This document shows positions 25,385 to 33,657 of a stretch of DNA of 64,000 bases, piece by piece (the first letter of the stretch is position 1; the number at the start of each line of letters is the position of its first letter). Source of the stretch: Macrococcoides bohemicum (GTDB lineage Bacteria; Bacillota; Bacilli; Staphylococcales; Staphylococcaceae); the NCBI RefSeq assembly GCF_042658685.1, contig NZ_JBHSQY010000012.1. The stretch is one strand, 5' to 3'. The position numbers and the translations under genes were made by a program. Below the pieces are notes generated by a model, which had not been told where the DNA came from, made no database searches, and saw only the letters and a program-made list of their open reading frames with translations.

Positions 25385-25413
25385 TTGAAACAGAACAAAT
25401 TCCGTGTTATATT
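25385..25413 (+). promoter_or_regulatory. Promoter of RsaE
   Basis: TTGAAA, 17-bp spacer, TATATT. The predicted start lies 8-9 bp downstream at about 25422, which matches the 5' end of the conserved RNA. Confidence 0.75.
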
Positions 25414-25421
25414 AAGTACAT

Positions 25422-25519
25422 GAAATTAATCACATACCAAACATACCCCTTTGTTTGAGTGAAAAATTTCTCCCATCCCCTTTGTTTAAATACCGTGTAA
25501 TCAGACACGGTATTTTTTT
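25422..25519 (+). ncRNA. rsaE: Small regulatory RNA RsaE (RoxS)
   Basis: This trans-acting sRNA of about 98 nt is conserved across staphylococci and bacilli. It lowers expression of TCA-cycle and NADH-generating genes by pairing C-rich loops with ribosome binding sites. The features I see are the unstructured 5' part with a CCCCTTTG block, a second tcccatcccctttg block (C-rich seeds), and a strong terminator, taccgtgt/acacggta followed by seven T. The location just downstream of pepF is the same as in S. aureus. I recognise the sequence from memory; a covariance search would settle it. Confidence 0.9.
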
Positions 25520-25610
25520 ATGAGATTTTTTAATATTATATTTTAAGTACATAAATAACTGTTATGAAAAACAATGAAACTGTACTAATAAATTATTTGA
25601 AAAAAAAGAA

Positions 25611-25648
25611 ACACAAAAACCGATATCGTACGATATCGGTTTTTGTGT
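25611..25648. terminator. Bidirectional terminator, 38-bp perfect palindrome
   Basis: Each 18-bp arm (acacaaaaaccgatatcg) is an exact inverse of the other around a central TA. It lies just past the spxH stop on the minus strand and also backs up RsaE on the plus strand. Confidence 0.8.
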
Positions 25649-25654
25649 GATATT

Positions 25655-26437
25655 CTATAGTGATTTAAAACGCCAGAATAGGTCATGATCATAATAAACA
25701 TCTTCAATAATATTCTGAAGCTTTAACTTTCGTAGCTCATTCATTAATATATTATGTGGCCACTCATAAACAGTTTCGAGTTCGTGCTCACTTACCATCT
25801 CCTGTTCACAAATATATTCTGAAAGCGATGGTGGTAACTTTTTTTCAATCGGCGTTTCGACAAGTTCATTGATGATATAAGTGTATATATGATAAGCATG
25901 AATACCTTCTACTTTTAATCCTTCATCTTCATAATTTTCATTAAAGAAAACAAGTGTAGGTGTAACACTGACATCCATTTCATTCGCGATATGTTGATCA
26001 CACTTTAATGAGGATGTAACATGATTACTACGTATATCATTAGTGAAAACTTCAATATCTAGTCCTGCTTTTTGAGCACAATGCATAATCAATTCTTTTG
26101 TGATTATATCTTGTTTTGGCATTATTTCATTCTGTATAAAATTCAAAAATAAATTTGCTTTCTTTCTTCCTTGTAATTCAGCTGCTTTAAATGCTAAAGC
26201 AATATTATCATCGTAAGTTGTACTTTGTGCCTGACATTTTGTAAGTACTTTCAAAGTTGGAAGTAGAATTTGTTTGATTTCTACGAATTGATAGTATTCA
26301 ATTTGCAACTTGCGCAAAGTTGCTTTAAGTTTCCATGAATCTTTACAAAAAGGATCAAAGAAAGAATAGATTTCTATTTTTTTATTTGGCACTAATTGTT
26401 CTCGTGTTTGATTTACTATTAATTGTAGTTGTCCCAT
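25655..26437 (-). CDS. spxH: ClpXP adaptor SpxH (YjbH)
   Basis: SpxH is a DsbA/FrnE-like thioredoxin-fold protein that binds Spx and hands it to ClpXP. The 260-aa protein has SFFDPFCKDSWKLKATLR near residue 25, where the usual CxxC is reduced to one Cys, and a conserved SVTPTLVFF cis-Pro loop near residue 158. AAGGTGAT precedes the ATG. It lies 19 bp downstream of the truncated globin gene, an arrangement kept from Bacillus (yjbI-yjbH), so they are probably co-transcribed. Spx itself is encoded 4 kb away. Confidence 0.9.
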   Translation of the reverse strand: MGQLQLIVNQTREQLVPNKKIEIYSFFDPFCKDSWKLKATLRKLQIEYYQFVEIKQILLPTLKVLTKCQAQSTTYDDNIALAFKAAELQGRKKANLFLNFIQNEIMPKQDIITKELIMHCAQKAGLDIEVFTNDIRSNHVTSSLKCDQHIANEMDVSVTPTLVFFNENYEDEGLKVEGIHAYHIYTYIINELVETPIEKKLPPSLSEYICEQEMVSEHELETVYEWPHNILMNELRKLKLQNIIEDVYYDHDLFWRFKSL

Positions 26438-26456
26438 TCTACATCACCTTCATCCT

Positions 26457-26822
26457 TTAATCGACATTTTTCATATGTTCAGCAGTAAGCGTTAAACGTT
26501 GCAATAAGTAAGTTCTGATATCTTCATCCATCGTTACTTCATATGCAGCTTTCGTCATATTTTCGAGCCATGCATTTTTTTCATATTCTCCTATTATAAA
26601 AGGCATATGACGTGCACGCATCATGGGATGACCATGTTCATCAGAGTAAAGCGTTGGTCCCCCAAAAAATTGTGTTAGAAATTGTTTTTGTTTTCGAGCA
26701 GTTTCATTAAAATCACCAGGAAATAAATGATTAATACGCGCATCTTCTCTAACATACGAATAAAAGATATCTATCATTTGATATAAATTCTCCTGACCGA
26801 TACGATCAAAAATTGTATCCAT
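26457..26822 (-). CDS. yjbI: Group II truncated hemoglobin (YjbI)
   Basis: A heme protein of 121 aa. It contains IFDRIGQENLYQMIDIFY, LFPGDF, FLTQFFGGPTLYSDEHGHP and the proximal-His segment MRARHMPF. The Trp in AWLENM matches the G8 Trp of group II globins. In B. subtilis YjbI is co-conserved with YjbH and may act in peroxide or NO chemistry. The start is ATG 26822 behind AAGGAG; the longer frame from 26843 has no ribosome site. It sits between the CYTH gene and spxH on one strand. Confidence 0.9.
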   Translation of the reverse strand: MDTIFDRIGQENLYQMIDIFYSYVREDARINHLFPGDFNETARKQKQFLTQFFGGPTLYSDEHGHPMMRARHMPFIIGEYEKNAWLENMTKAAYEVTMDEDIRTYLLQRLTLTAEHMKNVD

Positions 26823-26869
26823 CTGACATCTCCTTACTTTCATTCTAATATAGCATGTCTATTACAATT

Positions 26870-27457
26870 TTAAAGTATTTTGCTTGTAAGTTTGCTGTAG
26901 TGGTTATAAAATCTTTGTACTTTGCTAATTGTTTCTTGTTTGTCAATGTTATAATATTCAAGTAACGCATCAAAATGTACTTTGCCTTCTTCGTAGTTGT
27001 TTACTTCATATTCCAGCTCGTAATCGTTAGTATCAAGATAATAACTGGCATCAAGGACAAGAAGACCGGATTTATATTCTATTTCCTGACGTTCTGTAGA
27101 TAATGCACCAAATATACGAAGTGAATTATCTGCTATATTCATTTTTTTTAATTGCTGGTCAATATTTTCAGGGATAAAACGTTGCTCAATATATTCCTGA
27201 TCTATAATACGCTCATCAATCACACCAGAATACTCCATGACACCAATTGCTTGTGGTATTTTTAATGTCATCATTTTAGATGTACCATTATCGCGAATTC
27301 TAAGTGCACATTTGTGAGATTTTAAATCGAATTGATTCGTATCGATATAAAAATTGGTTTGCGTAATCATCGGGGCATCGATAAATAACGCATTTTTTAA
27401 TTGTTCATAAGTTGAATAATCAAGTAGATTCTTGAATTCAATTTCAAGTTCTTCCAT
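26870..27457 (-). CDS. yjbK: CYTH domain protein (YjbK)
   Basis: A 195-aa CYTH-superfamily protein. The N-terminal ExExK signature is LEIEFKNLL (residues 4-12), and the eight-stranded tunnel pattern follows (CALRIRDNG, MTLKIPQ, LVLDASYYLDTNDYELEYEV). CYTH members include adenylate cyclases, thiamine triphosphatases and inorganic triphosphatases; YjbK is not well characterised. It is next to the (p)ppGpp synthetase relQ on the opposite strand. GGGGG precedes the ATG. It is probably the first gene of yjbK-yjbI-spxH. Confidence 0.85.
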   Translation of the reverse strand: MEELEIEFKNLLDYSTYEQLKNALFIDAPMITQTNFYIDTNQFDLKSHKCALRIRDNGTSKMMTLKIPQAIGVMEYSGVIDERIIDQEYIEQRFIPENIDQQLKKMNIADNSLRIFGALSTERQEIEYKSGLLVLDASYYLDTNDYELEYEVNNYEEGKVHFDALLEYYNIDKQETISKVQRFYNHYSKLTSKIL

Positions 27458-27481
27458 GGTGAACCCCCTTTATATATTTTA

Positions 27482-27498
27482 ATTATGTACAACATAAT
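27482..27498. promoter_or_regulatory. Inverted repeat between yjbK and UPF0738 gene
   Basis: attatgt and acataat are exact inverses separated by 3 bp, about 25 bp upstream of the yjbK start. It has the form of an operator, but no regulator can be named. Confidence 0.3.
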
Positions 27499-27603
27499 AA
27501 ATGAAGTAAAGTATATTACATTCTATTCATTACTAAATCAAGAAACATTAAAACATTTATAATAATTATGTTAAAATATTCATGTTAAGGAGATGACACA
27601 AAA

Positions 27604-27948
27604 ATGAATTTACATGTCAATGAAATTAAATTAGAAGAAAATAAAGTTATAATATTTACTGAAGAATCACCAATTGAAGCTACAGCCACTGGTACGATGG
27701 TGGTAGATAGTGATAATTTTCAATTTGTATATTTACTTGATAGTGGCGAGAGTTTCGCAAATTTGCGTTTTGTAGAAGAGACATGGCATATGATGAAAGC
27801 TTATGAATCATATCCGTGGTTTTTATACGGTACAATTGAACTGATTAATTTTAAAGAAGAATTTGATGAACTTATCGATAATATTCAAGGAAATTTTAAT
27901 TATGGGAAACCTTTTGTTGAACGTGTTGAAGAGGTTTTTGAGCTATAG
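27604..27948 (+). CDS. UPF0738 family protein (YjbL-like)
   Basis: A 114-aa soluble, acidic protein of the UPF0738 family, found beside relQ in staphylococci and bacilli. Recognisable segments are FTEESPIEATATGTMVVDSD and ESYPWFLYGTIELINF. No motif for a reaction is visible. AAGGAGAT precedes the ATG. It is the first gene of a tight run, with relQ starting 14 bp after its stop. Function unknown. Confidence 0.75.
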   Translation: MNLHVNEIKLEENKVIIFTEESPIEATATGTMVVDSDNFQFVYLLDSGESFANLRFVEETWHMMKAYESYPWFLYGTIELINFKEEFDELIDNIQGNFNYGKPFVERVEEVFEL

Positions 27949-27962
27949 AATGAGGTGTTGTT

Positions 27963-28592
27963 ATGAACCAATGGGATTTATTTTTATCACCATATAAACA
28001 AGCAATCGATGAACTTAAAATAAAATTAAAAGGTATCCGTAAACAAATTCAATCAGAGGGAAAATCATCACCGATAGAATTTGTTACTGGTAGAGTTAAA
28101 CCGATACCAAGTATCATTGAGAAAGCAAATACGCGTGGTATTCCGTTTGATCGTTTAAGTGAAGAAATGTATGATATTGCTGGTCTTAGACTGATGTGTC
28201 AATTCGTTGATGATATAGATGTTGTTGTACAGATGTTGCGAAATAGAAATGATTTTGAAGTAGTTGAAGAACGTGATTATATTAAAGATACAAAAGAAAG
28301 TGGTTATCGCTCATACCATGTCATTATTAAATATCCAATTGAAACATTAACAGGTCAAAAATTTATACTGGCAGAAATACAAATAAGGACGTTAGCGATG
28401 AACTTCTGGGCAACAATTGAGCATACTTTACGTTATAAATATGCAGGAGACTATCCACCAGAAATTCAAAATCGTCTAGAGCGTGCAGCAGAAGCAGCAT
28501 ATCTATTAGATGAAGAAATGTCTGAAATTCGAGAAGAAATAAAAGAAGCTCAAAAGTTTTACTCAGAACAACGTAGTGAGATTAGAGACTAA
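27963..28592 (+). CDS. relQ: Small alarmone synthetase RelQ (YjbM)
   Basis: A stand-alone GTP pyrophosphokinase that makes (p)ppGpp without a hydrolase domain, acting in cell-wall and stress responses. The 209-aa protein has the RelA/SpoT synthetase fold: DIAGLRLMCQFVDDID (Asp for metal), SGYRSYHVIIKYP and the ILAEIQIRTLAMNFWATIEH block with the catalytic Glu. The length is typical of RelQ, and the neighbour nadK (yjbN) distinguishes it from RelP. GAGGTGTT precedes the ATG. Confidence 0.93.
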   Translation: MNQWDLFLSPYKQAIDELKIKLKGIRKQIQSEGKSSPIEFVTGRVKPIPSIIEKANTRGIPFDRLSEEMYDIAGLRLMCQFVDDIDVVVQMLRNRNDFEVVEERDYIKDTKESGYRSYHVIIKYPIETLTGQKFILAEIQIRTLAMNFWATIEHTLRYKYAGDYPPEIQNRLERAAEAAYLLDEEMSEIREEIKEAQKFYSEQRSEIRD

Positions 28593-28605
28593 GGGGGGTG
28601 AATAA

Positions 28606-29403
28606 ATGCGCTTTAATATATTGTCTAAAGGTGATTCGAAAAGTAATGCTTTAAAACAGAAAATGACAGGATTTATGAAAGATTTTAATATGACTGAAGA
28701 TGTTGAAACGCCCGAAATAGTAATTTCTGTAGGCGGGGACGGTACATTATTACAAGCCTTTCATACATATAGTCATCGTTTGAGTGAAACAAGTTTTGTT
28801 GGAATACATACAGGACATCTGGGTTTTTATGCAGACTGGCTACCACATGAAGTTGAAAAATTAATTCTTGCCATAAATAATGACTCTTTTCAGGTCATTG
28901 AATATCCTTTAGTTGAAGTGATTGTAAGATACCAGGAAGGAAGACCATCAAGATATTTAGCGCTTAATGAAGCAACAGTTAAAACGCACAATGGAGCAAC
29001 ACTCGTAGCTGATTTGTTTATCCGTGGGGATCAATTTGAACGTTTTAGAGGAGATGGTTTATGCATTTCGACACCGAGTGGGTCTACTGCATATAATAAA
29101 GCACTCGGCGGCGCATTGATCCATCCTTCTTTACAGGCGATGCAAATTACTGAAATAGCATCAATCAATAACAGGGTGTTTCGTACAGTAGGATCTCCTT
29201 TAGTATTACCAAAGCACCATACATGTAAAGTCGTTCCTGATAACCCTAGTACTTTACAACTTACTTTTGATCATCTGACAGCAGATCATAGAGGTGTGGC
29301 TTCGATACAATATCGTGTTGCAGATGAAAAAGTTCGTTTTGCAAGATTTAGGCCTTTTCCATTCTGGAAAAGAGTTCACGATTCTTTTATAGCAAACGAT
29401 TGA
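28606..29403 (+). CDS. nadK: NAD kinase
   Basis: Cytoplasmic kinase that makes NADP from NAD. The 265-aa protein has the GGDGT motif (residues 43-47), the LNEATVK substrate segment near residue 125 and the SGSTAYNKALGGALIHP block near 160. AAGGGGGTGA precedes the ATG. It lies 13 bp after relQ, and its stop overlaps the next gene's start. Confidence 0.95.
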   Translation: MRFNILSKGDSKSNALKQKMTGFMKDFNMTEDVETPEIVISVGGDGTLLQAFHTYSHRLSETSFVGIHTGHLGFYADWLPHEVEKLILAINNDSFQVIEYPLVEVIVRYQEGRPSRYLALNEATVKTHNGATLVADLFIRGDQFERFRGDGLCISTPSGSTAYNKALGGALIHPSLQAMQITEIASINNRVFRTVGSPLVLPKHHTCKVVPDNPSTLQLTFDHLTADHRGVASIQYRVADEKVRFARFRPFPFWKRVHDSFIAND

Positions 29404-30260
29404 TTCAAATTATATACAATATTAAAGAAGCCACAACTGTAAAAACATTTTTACAAAGTCAGTGTTATAGCAAGAAATCATTAAGCGCCATTAAACAAAA
29501 TGGCGCTTTACTTGTAAATAATCATCCTGTAACTGTTAGAGCGCATATATCTCAAGATGATATATTAACTGTGCGACTTCCTGAGGAAACAAGAAGCCTT
29601 TACTTAAAAACGAGCCACATCCCAATTGAAATATTATATGACGATTCATTTTTGATCATTGTAAATAAACCAAGTTATATGAATACGATACCATCTCAAT
29701 TACATCCACATGACAGCTTATTAGAGGCGGTATATGGATATCTTGAACGGAATGATGATAACAGTATGCTTCATCCTGTTAGCAGACTGGATAGAAATAC
29801 GAGTGGCATTGTAGTTTTTGCTAAACATCAGTTGATACATCATTTACTGACGAATGAAATAGAGAAACATTATTTATTAATTTGTCATGGTGAATTGAAG
29901 GCTAAAGGTAATATTTGCATGCCAATTGAAAGAAGTGACACTTCAATCATCACCAGACAGGTAAGTGTCTATGGACAAAATTCTCGAACTGAATATCAAT
30001 TACTTCAATATAATAAACCCATGGATATATCATTGGTAAGCGCACGTCTGCACACAGGTAGAACACATCAAATTCGTGTCCATTTTTCCGCGCTGGGACA
30101 CTCATTGATAGGTGACACATTGTACGGGAATGACAACAAAATTGATAGACATGCACTTCATGCATACGAAGTCCGATTTAATCATCCGATATACGGAAAT
30201 CAAATAAATATAAAGTCATCATTACCTAAAGATTTAAGTCAATTTTTTGATGTGTTATAA
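29400..30260 (+). CDS. RluA/RluD-family pseudouridine synthase (YjbO)
   Basis: RNA pseudouridine synthase of the RluA class. The 286-aa protein has an S4-like N-terminal region (SLSAIKQNGALLVNNHPV), the catalytic Asp131 in HPVSRLDRNTSGIVVFAK, and the C-terminal RLHTGRTHQIRVHFSALGH. The target uridine cannot be read from sequence. The start is a TTG at 29400 whose last two bases overlap the nadK TGA stop (TTGA), without a clear ribosome site, which implies translational coupling. It is followed closely by mgtE. Confidence 0.85.
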   Translation: MIQIIYNIKEATTVKTFLQSQCYSKKSLSAIKQNGALLVNNHPVTVRAHISQDDILTVRLPEETRSLYLKTSHIPIEILYDDSFLIIVNKPSYMNTIPSQLHPHDSLLEAVYGYLERNDDNSMLHPVSRLDRNTSGIVVFAKHQLIHHLLTNEIEKHYLLICHGELKAKGNICMPIERSDTSIITRQVSVYGQNSRTEYQLLQYNKPMDISLVSARLHTGRTHQIRVHFSALGHSLIGDTLYGNDNKIDRHALHAYEVRFNHPIYGNQINIKSSLPKDLSQFFDVL

Positions 30261-30285
30261 TAAATTGTATTTTGGAGGTGAGATT

Positions 30286-31662
30286 ATGGCGGAAGAAGAA
30301 GTTGTTTTAGAAGAAGAAATGTATAACAAAGAAGCGTTAGATGAACTGTTGGTGAGTGGTGATATAGACCAGTTTAGAGAGGAATTTCTCAAACTTCATA
30401 CCTATGATCAAGGTGAATATTTTACCGAATCAAGTGATGAATTTAGAGATAAAATCTATCATTATTTATCTCCAAAAGAAGTTGCAGAATTTATGGAAAC
30501 AACTGAAATGGAAGATGATGAATATGATCATATCTTCGAAGAGATGGACGCACGATATGCAAGTAGTATGTTTGAAGAGATGTCTTTCGATAATGCAGTA
30601 GATATTTTAAAGATGCTACCTAAGACAAAGATTGCTAGCTTGCTTATGCTGATGGATAAAGAGACAGCAGATGAAATAAAAGCGCTGTTACATTATGAAG
30701 AGGATACGGCCGGTGGTTTGATGACTACGGAATTTATTTCTGTATCATCTTTAAGTACTGTGCGCGAAGCAATGATTCAATTAAAGGAACAAGCACCTCA
30801 AGCGGAAACCATTTATTATATTTTTGTACTGAATGAAAAAAAACAACTTGTCGGTGTAATCTCTCTAAGAGATCTCATTGTTGCAGAAAATGATGAGTAT
30901 ATTGAAGATATAATGAATGAACGTGTTATTAGCGTAAATGTAGCAGATGATCAGGAAGATGTTGCAAATATCATGAAAGACTATGATTTCTTGGCGATTC
31001 CTGTTGTCGATTATCAAAATCATCTACTTGGTATCATTACAATCGATGACATTTTAGATGTTATCGATGAAGAAGCAAGTGAAGACTACTCAAAACTTGC
31101 CGGGGTAAGCGACATTGATTCTACAGATGATTCTATGTTTGCAACAGCCCGTAAAAGATTGCCATGGTTGATGGCATTAACCGTGATGGGGATGATTACT
31201 GCTTCGATATTAGGCCAGTTTGAAGATACTTTAAGTAAGGTTGCCTTACTAGCAGCGTTTATACCGCTTATCGGAGGAATGGCAGGAAACTCCGGTACGC
31301 AAAGTTTAGCCGTTGTTGTTCGCGGTATTTCAACAGGTGAAATCGATGAACAAAGCAAGTTTAAGTTAGCATTACGAGAAGCGGGTTCTGGATTTATCAC
31401 CGGATTAAGTTGCTCTGTAATGTTATTTCTAATAATTTGTGTATTATATAGAACTCCGGTACTAGGATTAATTGTATGTTTTAGTTTAACGATTGCTATG
31501 ACGGTCGCAACTTTAGCTGGCGCGATGGTACCTCTAGTGATGCATCGTTTAAAGATAGATCCTGCTGTTGCGAGTGGGCCATTTATCTCTACTACAAATG
31601 ATATTATAAGTATGTTGATCTATTTTGGATTAGCAACCACTTTTATGAGTTACTTAGCTTAG
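30286..31662 (+). CDS. mgtE: Magnesium transporter MgtE
   Basis: Membrane Mg2+ channel of the MgtE family, 458 aa. The cytosolic N-domain is helical (about 1-125). Two CBS domains follow (about 125-245), and five helices form the pore (about 280-458), with PLIGGMAGNSGTQSLAVVVRGI carrying the conserved pore-lining residues. The start is ATG 30286 behind TTGGAGGTGAG. No M-box riboswitch is present: the start lies 25 bp after the preceding gene. Probably co-transcribed with the pseudouridine synthase and the antiporter. Confidence 0.92.
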   Translation: MAEEEVVLEEEMYNKEALDELLVSGDIDQFREEFLKLHTYDQGEYFTESSDEFRDKIYHYLSPKEVAEFMETTEMEDDEYDHIFEEMDARYASSMFEEMSFDNAVDILKMLPKTKIASLLMLMDKETADEIKALLHYEEDTAGGLMTTEFISVSSLSTVREAMIQLKEQAPQAETIYYIFVLNEKKQLVGVISLRDLIVAENDEYIEDIMNERVISVNVADDQEDVANIMKDYDFLAIPVVDYQNHLLGIITIDDILDVIDEEASEDYSKLAGVSDIDSTDDSMFATARKRLPWLMALTVMGMITASILGQFEDTLSKVALLAAFIPLIGGMAGNSGTQSLAVVVRGISTGEIDEQSKFKLALREAGSGFITGLSCSVMLFLIICVLYRTPVLGLIVCFSLTIAMTVATLAGAMVPLVMHRLKIDPAVASGPFISTTNDIISMLIYFGLATTFMSYLA

Positions 31663-31671
31663 GAGGAAAAG

Positions 31672-33510
31672 ATGGGAAATCATGCAGAATTATTATCACT
31701 CGTAATTGTTGTCGTTTGTGCTTTCTTAACACCGATATTATTGAATCGTCTGCGTATTAATTTTTTACCAGTAGTTGTCGCAGAGATATTAATGGGGATT
31801 ATCGTAGGAAAGTCTTTATTTAATTGGGTAGATCGTACAGCGATGTTAAATATGCTTTCAACTTTAGGATTTATTTTCTTAATGTTTCTAAGTGGTTTAG
31901 AAATTGATTTTAAAGCTTTTAAATCATCATCGAAACAGAAAAAAGCAAAACAAAAAGAACCCAACCCAATTGTAATCTCATCAATTATATTTACCGGCAT
32001 TTTGATACTCTCGATTATTGCAGCTTATTTATTTAAATGGGCCGGGATAATAGACGATGTATTATTGTTGGTCATTATTATTTCTACCATTTCTTTAGGT
32101 GTAGTAGTACCTACCTTAAAGGAAATGAATATTATGCAGACTACAATTGGACAAATCATCTTGTTAGTAGCAGTAATCGCTGATCTTGCCACAATCTTAA
32201 TGTTAACTTTATATGGCACATTGTATGCTGAAGGCGATTCACCGATTTGGTTAATTGGTATATTAATCGTATTTACCGGATTATTTTATATTACCGGTAA
32301 GAATTTTAAAAAGGCGCCATTTCTGGAAAAACTGATGGCAGGGACGACTCAAATCGGAATTCGTGCAGTATTTGCCTTAATTATTCTGCTTGTTGCACTT
32401 GCTGAAGGTGTAGGTGCTGAAAATATATTAGGTGCCTTTTTAGCAGGGTGTGTTGTGAGTCTTCTAGGTCCCGATAAGGATATGGTAAATAAATTAGATT
32501 CATTTGGATATGGATTCTTTATTCCGATGTTCTTTATTATGGTAGGTGTTGATTTAGATATACCAGCTTTATTTAAAGATCCATCAGGATTAATCATTAT
32601 TCCATTTTTATTAATTGCGTTCTATTTAACTAAAGTCATTCCGATAGCAATATTAAAGAAGTGGTATGATACTAAAACAGTTATTGCGTCTTCATTCTTA
32701 CTGACTTCTACGCTATCACTTGTTATCGCTTCGGCAAAAATCGCTGAACGATTAGGTACAATTGATGGTGCGACAAGTGGTACTTTAATATTAGCAGCAG
32801 TAATCACTTGTGTCATTGTTCCTATACTATTTAAGAAGACCTTCCCAGTTGCTATCACTGAAGAAAAAACGATTAAAGTAGCATTTATCGGTAAGAACCA
32901 GTTATCAATACCTGTCGCGCAAAGCTTTAAATCAGATTTATATTTACCGATGTTATTCTATTTGAAGAATAATGTCGATAAAAGAACGATTCAGGATCTG
33001 GAAACAATTGAACTTGATGCATACAGTTACGAGCAATTATCTGCAACCGGGCTCTTTGATTTTGACATTGTTGTTTGTTCGACTAATGATGAATCAATTA
33101 ATAGAAGTGTTGCAGTAATGGCGAAACAAGAAGGAGTACCACGTGTAATCTGCCGTTTAGAAACATTGCAGGAAGACGATACGTTAACTGAAGCAGGTAT
33201 CGAAGTATTCAGTGAATTCCAGAGTACTAAAATTTTATTAAAAGGGTTAATTGAATCACCAAACATGTTAAATCTTTTATCTAACGTTGAAACTTCATTA
33301 TATGAAATTGAAATGTTAAATACAAAATATCATGAGATGCAATTACGTGAATTCCCATTCTCAGGAGATATTATCTTCGTACGTATATTACGTGGAAATG
33401 ATTCTATTGTGCCACATGGTGAAACGGAACTTCACTTTAAAGACCGATTAATTGTTACCGGTGAAAGAAACTATGTAGATGAAATAAAACGTGAATTAGA
33501 ATTATTTTAA
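31672..33510 (+). CDS. CPA2-family cation:proton antiporter with TrkA domain (YjbQ-like)
   Basis: The 612-aa protein has about 12 membrane helices forming the Na+/H+ exchanger fold (residues 1-390, including FLSGLEIDF and GAFLAGCVVSLLGP). A cytosolic TrkA-N-like domain (about 400-510; TIKVAFIGKNQLSIPVAQS) and a TrkA-C domain (about 525-612; GETELHFKDRLIVTGE) follow. Such proteins move K+ or Na+ against protons and are gated by nucleotides. It lies 9 bp after mgtE behind AGGAGG. The TrkA-N glycines are incomplete, so ligand binding is uncertain. Confidence 0.85.
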   Translation: MGNHAELLSLVIVVVCAFLTPILLNRLRINFLPVVVAEILMGIIVGKSLFNWVDRTAMLNMLSTLGFIFLMFLSGLEIDFKAFKSSSKQKKAKQKEPNPIVISSIIFTGILILSIIAAYLFKWAGIIDDVLLLVIIISTISLGVVVPTLKEMNIMQTTIGQIILLVAVIADLATILMLTLYGTLYAEGDSPIWLIGILIVFTGLFYITGKNFKKAPFLEKLMAGTTQIGIRAVFALIILLVALAEGVGAENILGAFLAGCVVSLLGPDKDMVNKLDSFGYGFFIPMFFIMVGVDLDIPALFKDPSGLIIIPFLLIAFYLTKVIPIAILKKWYDTKTVIASSFLLTSTLSLVIASAKIAERLGTIDGATSGTLILAAVITCVIVPILFKKTFPVAITEEKTIKVAFIGKNQLSIPVAQSFKSDLYLPMLFYLKNNVDKRTIQDLETIELDAYSYEQLSATGLFDFDIVVCSTNDESINRSVAVMAKQEGVPRVICRLETLQEDDTLTEAGIEVFSEFQSTKILLKGLIESPNMLNLLSNVETSLYEIEMLNTKYHEMQLREFPFSGDIIFVRILRGNDSIVPHGETELHFKDRLIVTGERNYVDEIKRELELF

Positions 33511-33516
33511 GTATCA

Positions 33517-33555
33517 ACAATCTGGCATTATGTGACATTGCCAGATTGTTTTTTG
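33517..33555 (+). terminator. Terminator of the relQ-mgtE-antiporter run
   Basis: Stem caatctggca/tgccagattg followed by six T, after the antiporter stop. Confidence 0.85.
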
Positions 33556-33583
33556 TTTATAGGAAAGAGATGATTCACTTTTT

Positions 33584-33633
33584 TTGAGTAATTATTTATG
33601 TTATAGTTAAATAAATTAGTACTAGATACTAGA
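33584..33633 (+). promoter_or_regulatory. fabI promoter with FapR operator
   Basis: TTGAGT (33584-33589), 17-bp spacer, TTAAAT (33607-33612), then ttagtactagatactag (33616-33632). This is a near copy of the fabH operator, so FapR should repress fabI together with fabHF. Confidence 0.8.
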
Positions 33634-33657
33634 ACTTGCATATAAAGGAGAACGATG

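Noticed and set aside
30261..30285. Possible M-box magnesium riboswitch before mgtE
   Set aside because: Only 25 bp separate mgtE from the preceding gene, so no room for the structure.
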